From Myroides sp. WP-1 (GTDB lineage: Bacteria > Bacteroidota > Bacteroidia > Flavobacteriales > Flavobacteriaceae), in assembly GCF_014145635.1 (NCBI RefSeq), contig NZ_JACHTC010000010.1, forward strand, positions 1-64,000: DNA of 64,000 bases. Direction: 5' to 3'. The notes under the pieces are model-generated. The model searched no databases, was not told where the DNA came from, and saw only the letters and a list, made by a program, of their open reading frames with translations. The position numbers and the translations under genes are program-made. Shown piece by piece: positions 1-9,112 of this stretch. The first letter of the stretch is position 1, and each line of letters starts with the position of its first letter.

Positions 1-2
1 GA

Positions 3-1553
3 AACGTAGGATACGAAAACGGGAACTTCTTCTATATTGATGCGGCTGGAAAACACGAGATTGCAATTGAAGATCTAAACACAACCAACCAAACATTTGC
101 CTTAGTAAATGACGAGTTAGTTGTAACTGATTCAGACGGAAACGCAGTAAAAGTAGCAGTAGCTGAGATTGCCGACAACGAAACATTCGTTACGAACTTA
201 GCCGATAACAGTACGTTTGTAACTAAGTTAGGAGACAATACGGAATTTAAAAATATGATCACTTCGAATTCTGTAGTAGCTGATTTACAATTGATAACAA
301 ATACAGAGATAGATCCAGAAACTGTAAAGGGGCGTTTTTACTTTAATAATGGTAAAAATGAAACAAATGTTAATTTCTCGGAAACTTTAACCGCAATGGA
401 AAAGGGAACAGATGCAGAAGGAAAAAGCGAGTACTATTTCATAGATGAAACAGGAGGTCGAGATCAAGTTGTGATACAAGTTACTCAAGACGTTATTGGT
501 GATTTTGATAAAATTATCCAAGATGCTCAGGTAAAGAAATCGCTAACGGATTTAATTAAAGTATCAGAAGGAAATATTACGGTTAAAAAAGATGGAAATG
601 ACAATTTGATCATTAAGACAGCTGATGGAGAGTTTAATCTAAGTGACGAAATCAAAAATAAAGAAACTAACACGCTATTGACTTCACTTGGCGCTGGTGT
701 TTATTTATATGAGAATGAAGATGTAATTAAGAATAATACAGGCACTGGAGTTACGATTAATGTTGTAGCAGATGTACAACAAAATTTCGAAGAGATTATC
801 AAAGATTCAGAAGTAAAAACAGTTTTGGATCAATATATTGCCAACGGGTTCGATGGAAATGTAACCTATAAAAACGGAGATTTTTATGTAACACATGAGC
901 AAGATAATACCTTTGTAACAGAGAAAATAGAATTTAAATCGCTAGTAGAGGCAAATAGTGAATCTTTGACAACAGATGGAGTTATTGGAGTAACAACAAC
1001 TGGAGAAGTTGGAACAGAAGCAGAAAAAGCAGTATTAAAAGCGGTGAAATTGTCGTTAAATAACGGAACAGTAACAACAGAGCACATCAAAGATGGAACA
1101 TTGTTAGCTACCGATTTAGCTGATGCAGGTAAAAATCAAGTGTTAGTTACTGGAGCAGATCAAAAACCAGTATGGAAAGAGCAGAGTAAAGTAGCACCAC
1201 AGTTCTTTTATATGCCGGCAGTTATCTTTGATACAACGGTTTCTGGAACAGCTACTCGCGACTTGTATCAAGATTATGTAAATCAATTTACAGGAGGAAC
1301 AGGAGCTTATGCTATTTCACATGGGCCAGCTGGTACCACACCAATGCAATATGGAGGTGGAGTTGTTGGAAGTGCAGGTGCACCAGCAAAAATGACGGTG
1401 TTTGAAAGTAGTGAATTGTATTATTATGTAACATACTATGACGAAGCTGTATTCAAAGATCTTTCAATTAGCGCAGATGGTAAATTGACCTATACAGTTA
1501 CAACAACTGCAGAACCAAGTTCATTCATGAATATTGTTTTTGTGATCAAATAA
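3..1553 (+). CDS. C-terminal part of a large repetitive surface protein (5' end outside window)
   Basis: The frame is open from the left edge, so this is the 3' part of a longer gene; the first ATG at 255 is only an internal methionine. The visible part has about 516 residues. It begins with short repeats (DNETFVTNLA, DNSTFVTKLG, DNTEFKNMIT) and continues with longer repeat units, each holding a sequence like 'FEEIIKDSEVKTVLDQYI' followed by a short beta-rich stretch. The last 120 residues or so form a distinct domain that starts near 'FFYMPAVIFDTTVSG', contains 'YYYVTYYDEAVF' and ends 'FMNIVFVIK'. From memory this end domain recurs at the C-terminus of giant repetitive proteins of flavobacteria; its function is unknown to me. 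I see no T9SS type A or B sorting domain. The setting beside T9SS genes suggests a cell-surface or adhesin role, which is inference. Confidence 0.8.
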   Translation, partial: NVGYENGNFFYIDAAGKHEIAIEDLNTTNQTFALVNDELVVTDSDGNAVKVAVAEIADNETFVTNLADNSTFVTKLGDNTEFKNMITSNSVVADLQLITNTEIDPETVKGRFYFNNGKNETNVNFSETLTAMEKGTDAEGKSEYYFIDETGGRDQVVIQVTQDVIGDFDKIIQDAQVKKSLTDLIKVSEGNITVKKDGNDNLIIKTADGEFNLSDEIKNKETNTLLTSLGAGVYLYENEDVIKNNTGTGVTINVVADVQQNFEEIIKDSEVKTVLDQYIANGFDGNVTYKNGDFYVTHEQDNTFVTEKIEFKSLVEANSESLTTDGVIGVTTTGEVGTEAEKAVLKAVKLSLNNGTVTTEHIKDGTLLATDLADAGKNQVLVTGADQKPVWKEQSKVAPQFFYMPAVIFDTTVSGTATRDLYQDYVNQFTGGTGAYAISHGPAGTTPMQYGGGVVGSAGAPAKMTVFESSELYYYVTYYDEAVFKDLSISADGKLTYTVTTTAEPSSFMNIVFVIK

Positions 1554-1560
1554 CACAAAT

Positions 1561-1594
1561 AAAGCCTTAGTTGAATCGTTTTGATTAAGGCTTT
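1561..1594 (+). terminator. Intrinsic terminator after the repetitive protein
   Basis: AAAGCCTTA (1561-1569) pairs with TAAGGCTTT (1586-1594) eight bases after the stop codon. The following T-tract is short, so termination may be partial and the next gene may be read through. Confidence 0.6.
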
Positions 1595-1608
1595 ATTAAC
1601 TATGTGCA

Positions 1609-4191
1609 ATGCAAAAAAAGAAACGAATGAGAAGCAAAAAATATAAAATAGTAAATTCAATACAAAAAGTAATTTTAGCTGTATTTGTCCTTTTATTGGG
1701 AATAGGAAATGCATGGGCTGAAGGATCTAAAGATTTATATCCTGTAGGTGCCAAAGGCGGTAGAGCTTATTTGCGAGCAAGTACAGAAGAAACTTTTGCC
1801 TTTCCGTATTCAGGTTTAGGAGTGCATTACGTATACGCTGAAGAAGGAGAACAAATTACCTTGGCCTCAGATGCACAAATGGGAACGGATAAAAAATGGA
1901 TTACATTGTTTGCTCCCAATGGAGAACAAGTTAACCTAACGTTTAATTATAACGAGGGGAAAATTCCTTCCAGAACTGCAGAATTAGCCGGACCACGTTT
2001 GCCAGAACAAAAAGCAGGAGAGAGTAGATATATCCCTATTTATTATACCGTGCCAAAAGGAGGTAGTGGTGTATATCGTGTAGAATTTTTAGGTTCGTAT
2101 GGAAAACCATCAGGAGCTATTTCAACTCCCAGATATTCAGAGGCTACAGCATGGCCTTTAGCTTTGAGTACTAATTATTTAATAGCATGGGATGTTTCTG
2201 TAGCAAAAAAAATAAACAACACTTGGAATTGGGTAACAGGACGTACGTTTACTACCGTAATGTCAATGAATAACCCTTCAATTGAAAGAAACTTATTTAT
2301 GCCCAATAGTGGATTTCATGGTGTGTTTAAAATCTTGACGAAAGACGGTTATATCTATAATGTAGATAACAATGGAAATCAAGGAATTTCATTCACCTTT
2401 ATGGTTAACAACCAAGGATTTTATAATGTAGGAGACCCAACCACGCCTTCTTATTCGAGTATTCCTATTCAAACAACAGAAGATACACATACAAGATATC
2501 ATGATCCTAGAATAGCGGATACAGAAAATGCTATTACTCAGAAGATATTTTACAATATTCCAGATAGCAGTATGCCAGAAGAAGCCGTAGCTGCAATGGA
2601 CGGAGGGAAAACGTGGTTAAGAACCCCAGAAAAGCAATTACATGTAAAAGATATTCGCGTAGAAAGCGCAGAAGGAAGCATTGAAAATCAAGGCGGAAAT
2701 GGGGCTTACATTGTATTTAACAATGAATCAGGAGGTGAATACACGCTGACCATACAACCCAAACAAGGAAGTCATTTTACATCCCGAATATTAAAAGGAT
2801 TTTGTGCTTCTGGAGAAAATAAAATTTATTGGGATGGTAGAGACGGAGATGGACAAATTATAGTAGAAGGAAGTGTTGATTTACGTCTCGCAATTGAGCT
2901 ACACGGAGCAGAAGTGCATTTCCCTTATATTGATATGGAATTAAATGAATATGGAATTATCATTGAATTACTATCTCTAGATAGGAGATCCGTACGATCA
3001 GATAAAGTGTATTGGGATGATACAAGTATAGGTGATGGAGGAGGAAATGCAGGATCTAAGTCACAACCAAGAAATGCGAGTCACCTAGTCCTACCAGAAG
3101 GAATCTCCAGTCGAGTAAATGGACATACTTGGGGAATCGGAACAAATGCAACGGTAGGTACTTTTGGTGATAATCACGGTATGGATACTTGGACTTTTAT
3201 TAAAGGAGATGCTGTTACTGCAGATTTTGATGTTAAAATAAAAGTAGCTGATTTGGAAGTAGTATCTGTACAGGCAGATAAAGAAGTTGTTCCTATAAAT
3301 GACGTGATTTCGTATACCGTAAAAGTTAAGAATAACGGACCTCATGAAGTCGAAAAAGCAGTGTTTGCTTTTCAAATTCCACAAGGATTTTCCCCTGTTG
3401 GATATGATTTTATCGTTTCTACCTGTGGAGAAGAAAGAGTACCACTAACTTTTGATGAAGCAACACGAAAGTATACCAGTCAATTGGATTTAAAAAACCA
3501 ATGTGAAGTAGTTTATACCATAAGAATTAAAGCCGTAAATCCAACGGTTGGCCCAGTTGCCGTAGAAGCAACAATTCTTCGTCCAGTGGATGTTGTGGAC
3601 CCTGACGCTTCTAATCAAGATGAAAATGTACCGCCAACAGATCCGCATTATGAATGTGAAAATAACGGACTCGATGTACCATGTAATAATATTAAAGAAA
3701 ATACTGACGTACTCTATACTGAAGTTTCATTTAAATTGCTAAAAGACGGACGTTTTAACGATTTGAATAACGATGGATTTGCGCAAGCAGGTGAAACCAT
3801 TACTTATACACTACAAGTGGTAAATACTGGAAAAACACCAATTGAAGAAATTCAAGTAATCGATCCTTTGTTTGGTGGGATAATTACTGAAATTCCTACG
3901 AAAAACGGAAATTCAGATGCTATACTAGAGGCTGAAGAAATATGGACGTATACGGTAACCTATACCTTAACCAAGCAAGATATCGCGAATAAAGGAGTTT
4001 ACAATCAAGCAACAGTGAAAGGAAAGGATATCTTTAATAAAGAGGTACTAGAAGAAACATCTAGTCCGACGGTACCCTTAAAACCCAATGATCCAGGATA
4101 TGATGCCAATAGACCCAATCATACATATGTAGTATTGCCTACAAAATCATTACTTATTACAAACCCAATGGTTCGTCAACGAATGAAATAA
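1609..4191 (+). CDS. Secreted DUF11-type multidomain protein
   Basis: Predicted exported protein of 860 residues. A basic N-terminus and hydrophobic core end at about residue 37 (GIGNAWA), a Sec signal peptide. The start could also be the methionine at residue 7. The first mature segment, 'GSKDLYPVGAKGGRAYLRAS', is one I associate with secreted flavobacterial DUF11 proteins. Two Ig-like DUF11/CARDB-type domains follow, at roughly residues 547-665 ('VVPINDVISYTVKVKNNG') and 702-835 ('QAGETITYTLQVVNTG'). The end ('LLITNPMVRQRMK') shows no recognisable type A or B sorting domain, so the route after Sec export is unclear. It lies 55 bases after the repetitive protein and before the T9SS cargo/SprF pair, with a strong terminator in between. 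A structural or adhesive surface role is inference. Confidence 0.8.
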   Translation: MQKKKRMRSKKYKIVNSIQKVILAVFVLLLGIGNAWAEGSKDLYPVGAKGGRAYLRASTEETFAFPYSGLGVHYVYAEEGEQITLASDAQMGTDKKWITLFAPNGEQVNLTFNYNEGKIPSRTAELAGPRLPEQKAGESRYIPIYYTVPKGGSGVYRVEFLGSYGKPSGAISTPRYSEATAWPLALSTNYLIAWDVSVAKKINNTWNWVTGRTFTTVMSMNNPSIERNLFMPNSGFHGVFKILTKDGYIYNVDNNGNQGISFTFMVNNQGFYNVGDPTTPSYSSIPIQTTEDTHTRYHDPRIADTENAITQKIFYNIPDSSMPEEAVAAMDGGKTWLRTPEKQLHVKDIRVESAEGSIENQGGNGAYIVFNNESGGEYTLTIQPKQGSHFTSRILKGFCASGENKIYWDGRDGDGQIIVEGSVDLRLAIELHGAEVHFPYIDMELNEYGIIIELLSLDRRSVRSDKVYWDDTSIGDGGGNAGSKSQPRNASHLVLPEGISSRVNGHTWGIGTNATVGTFGDNHGMDTWTFIKGDAVTADFDVKIKVADLEVVSVQADKEVVPINDVISYTVKVKNNGPHEVEKAVFAFQIPQGFSPVGYDFIVSTCGEERVPLTFDEATRKYTSQLDLKNQCEVVYTIRIKAVNPTVGPVAVEATILRPVDVVDPDASNQDENVPPTDPHYECENNGLDVPCNNIKENTDVLYTEVSFKLLKDGRFNDLNNDGFAQAGETITYTLQVVNTGKTPIEEIQVIDPLFGGIITEIPTKNGNSDAILEAEEIWTYTVTYTLTKQDIANKGVYNQATVKGKDIFNKEVLEETSSPTVPLKPNDPGYDANRPNHTYVVLPTKSLLITNPMVRQRMK

Positions 4192-4244
4192 CCAGCAATA
4201 AGTTTCATTCAATGCTGTATTAAATCATGCATAAAAGAATTAAA

Positions 4245-4280
4245 AAGAGGATTAGCGTCAATGCTAATCCTCTTTTTTTT
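4245..4280 (+). terminator. Strong intrinsic terminator
   Basis: AAGAGGATTAGC (4245-4256) and GCTAATCCTCTT (4263-4274) form a perfect 12-bp stem with a 6-nt loop, followed by a run of T. It separates the DUF11 gene from the T9SS cargo gene. Confidence 0.9.
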
Positions 4281-4603
4281 GTCTAAAAAAAAGTAAAAAA
4301 AGGAGAGAGATAATTCTCAATAAGAGAGTTTGTAAAAAAATATATACAAAATTGTGATTTTTCTCAAACTATAATTATTTGATTTTCAATGAATTGTTAT
4401 TTGTTGTTTTGTTTAAATCTAATATTGAGACTTTTTGGTACGGTAGTTGATAAGTTACATATATCAAGTTTTGTTTAAGAAATCAAAGAAGTAAACTAAG
4501 TACAATGCTTAGAGAGGAAAACTGAAAATGAGAGCAACAACAAGCAAAATTTAGAGGTACTAAAAGAATAAAAGAAAAAAGTTTTTACCCTTAGATAAAA
4601 AGT
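4281..4603. other. AT-rich intergenic region, probable promoter of the T9SS cargo/SprF operon
   Basis: No credible ORF. The region must hold the promoter for the gene at 4604, because a strong terminator precedes it, but I find no exact TAnnTTTG element. It may also contain a long 5' leader. Confidence 0.5.
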
Positions 4604-5911
4604 ATGAAAAAAAGTAACAAAGTTATCGCATTAATAATTGGTTTTTGTAGCGTGATCAATTATGCGCAAAATACTGCCTCGATCACTAATGAAGGAGTTT
4701 TATCCGTTTCTACAGGAGATTTAATCTCTTTTGAAGGGGCATTTAAGAATACAGAAGGAGGAAATGTAAATAATGACGGTACGGCAATTTATTACAACAG
4801 CTTCATCAACGATGGAGCTTATGGAATGACAAGCAATAAAACAACATCAACAACTTTGTTTACTGATGGTGTAAATACGACTCAAGCAAAGCAAATTGGA
4901 GGAAATCAAATGGCTTCTTTTCACCACGTAATCTTTAATAGTTCTGTAAGTAAAGTAGCATTTGATTTGAAAAACAATATTGATGTTTCAGGTGTTGTAG
5001 ACTTTCAAAATGGAATAGTTCTCGTAGACTCAACATACAATCCGATTACTAAAGTTTCAAATGGAATGTTTACGTTTAAAAAAGGAGCAACGATTGAAAG
5101 TGTAGGAGATACTTCTCACGTTCAAGGGGCGATTGAAAAAATCGGAAATGAAGCTTTTACGTACCCTAGTGGAGATAGAGGAAAATACCGTTATGCTCGT
5201 ATTTCTGCACCTAAAGGAACAGGGGATGTTTTTGTTGGGCAATATGTATACAACGATTCAGGTTTTTTTGAAACACGTTCAAATACAGCAGGAGTGGTAA
5301 AAAAAATCAACAATAAAGAATACTGGACAATTGAGAAAGGAAGCGAACAGCAAAGTGATGTGTTGATTACTTTAAGTTGGGATGAAGACACAACAGCATC
5401 AGACGTTTTAAATAATCCCGAAGAAGATTTACATATTGTGCGTTGGGATCCCAAACAACAGCTATGGGTAGATGAAGGAGGAGTAGTTGATATGTCAACC
5501 AAAGAAGTAACGACAGTTGCTACAGTGCAGGGATACGGTTTCTTTACCCTTGGCACGGTTAAAAAAGATTGGATTACAGAAGGTAATGTTGTGATTTATA
5601 ACCTGGTTTCTGCAAATGGAGATGGTAAAAACGACTACTTTATCATTGAAAATATTCAAAATTATCCTAACAACAAAGTAGAGATTTTCAACCGTTGGGG
5701 AACACGTGTATATGAAACTGTCGGTTATGATCCTCACGGAAATGGTAGTGAGAATGTATTCAAAGGTTATTCAGAAGGTAAAACAACGCTCAATAAAGGA
5801 AGTAAGCTTCCAAGTGGAACCTACTACTATGTGGTTACTTATGAATACAAAGATGAAAACGGAAGCCGAATGATTAAAAAAGCAGCAAACTTACACCTTG
5901 AAACTAACTAA
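4604..5911 (+). CDS. T9SS type B sorting domain (gliding motility-associated C-terminal) protein
   Basis: Secreted protein of 435 residues. A signal peptide covers about residues 1-21 (ends 'SVINYAQ'). The middle part is beta-rich and unassigned. The last 114 residues, from about 322, form the CHU_C/gliding-motility C-terminal domain, with 'NGDGKNDYFIIENI', 'VEIFNRWGTRVYE', a glycine-rich stretch and 'LPSGTYYYVVTYEY'. This domain targets proteins to the type IX secretion system as type B cargo. The gene is followed after 13 bases by a PorP/SprF gene, the usual arrangement in which the SprF-like partner is needed for secretion of its cargo. The pair is probably co-transcribed. Export by T9SS is family knowledge; the function of the N-terminal part is unknown. 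Confidence 0.92.
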   Translation: MKKSNKVIALIIGFCSVINYAQNTASITNEGVLSVSTGDLISFEGAFKNTEGGNVNNDGTAIYYNSFINDGAYGMTSNKTTSTTLFTDGVNTTQAKQIGGNQMASFHHVIFNSSVSKVAFDLKNNIDVSGVVDFQNGIVLVDSTYNPITKVSNGMFTFKKGATIESVGDTSHVQGAIEKIGNEAFTYPSGDRGKYRYARISAPKGTGDVFVGQYVYNDSGFFETRSNTAGVVKKINNKEYWTIEKGSEQQSDVLITLSWDEDTTASDVLNNPEEDLHIVRWDPKQQLWVDEGGVVDMSTKEVTTVATVQGYGFFTLGTVKKDWITEGNVVIYNLVSANGDGKNDYFIIENIQNYPNNKVEIFNRWGTRVYETVGYDPHGNGSENVFKGYSEGKTTLNKGSKLPSGTYYYVVTYEYKDENGSRMIKKAANLHLETN

Positions 5912-5924
5912 AAAATACGACACG

Positions 5925-6857
5925 ATGCAAAAATTAAATACAATAAGAGCACTACTATATACAGGAATCATTTTGTTAGGTCTGCAACAAGTCTTTGCCC
6001 AACAAGATCCACAGTATACACAATACATGTATAACCCAGCAACGATTAATCCCGCTTACGCAGGAAGCGTGAGTAAAATGAATATTTTTGGTCTATATCG
6101 AACACAATGGGTTGGATTGGAAGGAGCTCCTAAAACCGCACATCTATCCGTAACTACTCCTTTAACAGATACAGGATTAGGATTGGGCGTTCACTTGATG
6201 AATGATCGACTTGGAGTAACAGATCAAAATAGCTTAGCACTTGATTTGGCTTATACAGTTGACCTCGACTACCAATATAAACTTGCTTTTGGATTAAAAG
6301 CAGCGGGTTCTTTATTGAATGTAGACTATAATAGACTTCATATTTATGACGGTACAGACCCTATTGCTGAATCAAATATAAAAAACAAATTTTCTGGAAA
6401 TATTGGCGCAGGGGTTTATCTCTATTCAGAAAAAGCCTATGTAGGATTATCTGTACCTATGATTTTAACGAGTAAAGTGTACAATGATAATGATTATAAA
6501 GTGATGACAGAAAAACCACATTTTTATCTAATGGGAGGCTATGTGTTTGATCTTAATTACCAAGTACAATTTAAACCAGCGGCCCTAGTAAAAGCTACTG
6601 CTGGAGCTCCTCTTCAAGTAGATCTAACAGCAAACTTCTTGTTTAACGATAAATTTACTGTAGGAGCAGCTTATCGTTGGGATGCCTCTTTTAGTGGATT
6701 AGCAGGATTTCAAGTATCAGATAAATTGTTTATCGGGTATACTTATGAAGCAGGTACTAGTAACCTTGCAAAATACCATTCAGGTTCTCATGAAATATTC
6801 ATGAAGTTTGAATTGTCTAATAAGCAAAGAAAAAAAGTCGCCCCCCGATTTTTTTAA
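5925..6857 (+). CDS. PorP/SprF family type IX secretion outer-membrane protein
   Basis: Outer-membrane beta-barrel protein of 310 residues. A signal peptide ends near 'LQQVFAQ', and the mature start 'QDPQYTQYMYNPATINPAYAGS' region is the PorP/SprF hallmark. I chose the ATG at 5925; a TTG at 5898 in the same frame would overlap the upstream gene and add nine polar residues before the signal peptide. The rest alternates strands of barrel type and ends 'FMKFELSNKQRKKVAPRFF'. Proteins of this family anchor or assist export of the type B cargo encoded beside them, so its likely partner is the product of the gene at 4604. A strong terminator follows. Confidence 0.95.
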   Translation: MQKLNTIRALLYTGIILLGLQQVFAQQDPQYTQYMYNPATINPAYAGSVSKMNIFGLYRTQWVGLEGAPKTAHLSVTTPLTDTGLGLGVHLMNDRLGVTDQNSLALDLAYTVDLDYQYKLAFGLKAAGSLLNVDYNRLHIYDGTDPIAESNIKNKFSGNIGAGVYLYSEKAYVGLSVPMILTSKVYNDNDYKVMTEKPHFYLMGGYVFDLNYQVQFKPAALVKATAGAPLQVDLTANFLFNDKFTVGAAYRWDASFSGLAGFQVSDKLFIGYTYEAGTSNLAKYHSGSHEIFMKFELSNKQRKKVAPRFF

Positions 6858-6916
6858 AAATAGTTCATAATTTTTTTTATTGTTAGCTCTGCTTGTAATC
6901 AAGCAGAACATAAGAG

Positions 6917-6948
6917 AGGAGTGATTTTACTGAATCACTCCTTTTTGT
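6917..6948 (+). terminator. Intrinsic terminator after PorP/SprF
   Basis: AGGAGTGATT (6917-6926) pairs with AATCACTCCT (6933-6942), then a T-tract. A second hairpin without a T-tract (TCTGCTTG/CAAGCAGA, 6888-6907) lies just before it. Confidence 0.9.
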
Positions 6949-6984
6949 ATAAAAAGCCTATTAAGCAAAATGTCTTTCGGCTAT

Positions 6985-7605
6985 TTAGTTAGATTCTAAT
7001 ACAATAAAGCGTTCAGTCAATACAAGCAAATTAAAATTGTATTGTTGAGCAATATACTCAAACGTTTGGCGCGTATAGATAAAAACATGAGTTTCATCCT
7101 TGCGATAATACCACGAGTCAAAAGGTTTTTGATTTTCATACAGATGAGTCATAATCAATAGCAATCCCCCAGGTTTTAGCAAGCTTTTAAGATGGATTAT
7201 TTCCTGATGAGGATGGTGAAAATGTTCAAAAACCTCACAACTGAAAATATAATCATATTGCTCATTGACGTAAGATTGATCGGGATAGAAGTATGGATCA
7301 TATAGATTAACCGAATAACCTCGATCAACCAACTGTTTTGTAATAACAGGACCTTTCCCACAACCAAAATCTAAACCTAATGTATCTGCAGAGAAACGCT
7401 CAAGTATAGCATTGGTAATGGGTGAAGTAAATTTTTGATACCCTAGATCATTGACGTCGTTATTGTGAAATTCATAGTGACGTTTTTCTTGTTCCGATGA
7501 AAAATAAGAAGCAACATCTTTCACATAAGCAAAACAAGTTCCGCATTGATAGTACAAAGGATCAATTTTATTCGTAATCGGTTGTTGGCATAAAGGACAA
7601 TTCAT
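6985..7605 (-). CDS. Class I SAM-dependent methyltransferase with N-terminal zinc-ribbon-like knuckle
   Basis: Protein of 206 residues. The N-terminus carries two CxxC pairs (C3/C6 and C21/C24), a probable small zinc ribbon. The SAM-binding motif I is 'LGLDFGCGKGP', followed by an acidic strand end 'VNLYDPYF'. 'YDYIFSCEVFEHFHHP' and 'LKPGGLLLIMTHLY' are typical later motifs of small-molecule methyltransferases. The substrate cannot be told. The gene is transcribed with the GNAT at 7641-8126, which precedes it by 35 bases on the same strand. The fold assignment is firm and any specific role is open. Confidence 0.88.
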   Translation of the reverse strand: MNCPLCQQPITNKIDPLYYQCGTCFAYVKDVASYFSSEQEKRHYEFHNNDVNDLGYQKFTSPITNAILERFSADTLGLDFGCGKGPVITKQLVDRGYSVNLYDPYFYPDQSYVNEQYDYIFSCEVFEHFHHPHQEIIHLKSLLKPGGLLLIMTHLYENQKPFDSWYYRKDETHVFIYTRQTFEYIAQQYNFNLLVLTERFIVLESN

Positions 7606-7640
7606 TCGTTTTCTTTTTTGTGATATTATTATCTTTCAAC

Positions 7641-8126
7641 TCACAACTCACTCAATACATATAAATTTAAACACTCTTCTTTAGGATGTATAAGTTGTAC
7701 AAATTGAAAACCCAAGCGGGTTAGTAACTTGATAGAGCTTTTATTTTCGGCTAAGGTAGTCGCATAAAGCTTAGCGTGCAATTGATTTTTTTTCAATTCT
7801 GCTATAACATGATGCGCTGCTTCATAGGCATAACCCTTATTGGTAAATTGGGGTAAAAAAGCAAAACCGATATCGTGGGCATCTAAATACTCCCGTTTAA
7901 TCAACGAAAGAACTCCAATAGAAGTTTGACTTTCCTTTAAATGAACGGTCCAATATGTGTATTGAGGATTGTCAATAATATGCTGAATGTATGCTTGAGC
8001 ATCTAAAGCGCTGTAAATATTTCGATTACCTATAAATTTGAGCCAACCAGGGCTATTGACAAGTGCTATGAAAAAAGCATTATCACAGTGATTTAGTGGA
8101 GTGAGAAATAAGCGTTGTGTTTCCAT
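7641..8126 (-). CDS. GNAT family N-acetyltransferase (RimJ/RimL-like)
   Basis: Protein of 161 residues of the RimJ/RimL branch of the GNAT superfamily. It starts 'METQRLFLTPLN', has the central 'IGVLSLIKREYLDAHDIGFAFLPQFTNKGYAYEA', where the acetyl-CoA loop is expected, and 'LYATTLAENKSSIKLLTRLGF', the typical C-terminal half. Such enzymes acetylate N-terminal amines of proteins, antibiotics or small amines; the substrate is not visible. It is the first gene of a two-gene minus-strand unit with the downstream methyltransferase. Confidence 0.88.
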   Translation of the reverse strand: METQRLFLTPLNHCDNAFFIALVNSPGWLKFIGNRNIYSALDAQAYIQHIIDNPQYTYWTVHLKESQTSIGVLSLIKREYLDAHDIGFAFLPQFTNKGYAYEAAHHVIAELKKNQLHAKLYATTLAENKSSIKLLTRLGFQFVQLIHPKEECLNLYVLSEL

Positions 8127-8402
8127 GCGACTCTTTTTTGTGTGGTATCTTTTACTTGATGACGGAGAATTTGGATGATAAAGTGTTATTTTATTATATC
8201 ATTAGAATAAAAATAGTTTTTTTTGAAGAAAGAATGGTTTCTTTGTAGCAAAATAAAGATAAACAAAGTCAACCAATACCAAGTTTAAAAATAAAATAAA
8301 ACAACTATATCGGGTCGTTTTTTTATGAAATAGAAACGGCTAATACTAGTAATGTTTAAAATATGTTGTAATTTGCAATCAGCTACAAAACAATAAAAAA
8401 AA

Positions 8403-8837
8403 ATGAGAAAGAATACAAATCTACTAGCCGTGTTATTGTGTTTGATTTCTTTTAATTTGAAAGCTCAAATTTTGGAGATCTACAGCAACAACAGTACCCA
8501 AGAATATTTAGGATGTTTAAATTGTCCTTCTGAAAATAAAAACTCAGTTTGGAATTCCCATGGAATTTATGGCAACGAATATAACAAAAAATCAATTTGG
8601 AATAAATACGGTATCTACGGGGATGATACGAGTAATTATTCCCCTTGGAATCAACATGCTGAAAAACCGCCAATCATTAAAAAAGGAGGAGAGTTTCACG
8701 GTTATTTTACTTTAAATGAAATTATGGGACAACGTGTCGAAATTAAATTAACGCGTATGTTATACGATTACTATATTGATTTAAAAGAAGATCCAACTAA
8801 ATGGACTGAAATCGAAGAACAATTAAAAAAGAAATAA
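8403..8837 (+). CDS. Small secreted protein with three 16-residue SxWN repeats
   Basis: Protein of 144 residues with a clear signal peptide (residues 1-22, ending 'SFNLKAQ'). The mature part has 'YLGCLNC' and then three repeats whose starts are exactly 16 residues apart (S48, S64, S80), each beginning SxWN and the first two continuing to 'GIYG'. The C-terminal part 'GEFHGYFTLNEIMGQR' is non-repetitive and followed by a charged helix. I recall similar small exported proteins with SVWN/YGxYGS repeats in diverse bacteria, but no function. The two cysteines of the CLNC motif could be redox-active or structural. Monocistronic, with a strong terminator. Confidence 0.8.
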   Translation: MRKNTNLLAVLLCLISFNLKAQILEIYSNNSTQEYLGCLNCPSENKNSVWNSHGIYGNEYNKKSIWNKYGIYGDDTSNYSPWNQHAEKPPIIKKGGEFHGYFTLNEIMGQRVEIKLTRMLYDYYIDLKEDPTKWTEIEEQLKKK

Positions 8838-8840
8838 AAC

Positions 8841-8880
8841 AAAGAGGGATTGAAAGTAATTTTAATCCCTCTTTTGTTTT
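8841..8880 (+). terminator. Intrinsic terminator after the SxWN repeat protein
   Basis: AAAGAGGGATT (8841-8851) pairs with AATCCCTCTTT (8864-8874), continued by a T-rich tail. Confidence 0.9.
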
Positions 8881-9112
8881 TTGTAAGATTTGCGATTTTA
8901 ACACTGAAAACCGAGATTGATTAGCTAAAGTGTAACGAATAAGTACAACGGTAAAAAGGTCAATCAATTTTAGTCCTGCTTTACAATAAGGTGCTTACAG
9001 AATAGGCTCCGTTTTTTGAGGGGATTTAGAAAATAGAATAAAGGAGATCCATTGTATTTTAGAATTATTTACATAAAAAGCAGTAAATTGCAGGTAAATT
9101 AAAACAGATACT

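Noticed and set aside
5898..5924. TTG start for PorP/SprF
   Set aside because: It would put nine polar residues before the signal peptide and overlap the preceding gene; the ATG at 5925 fits the family better.
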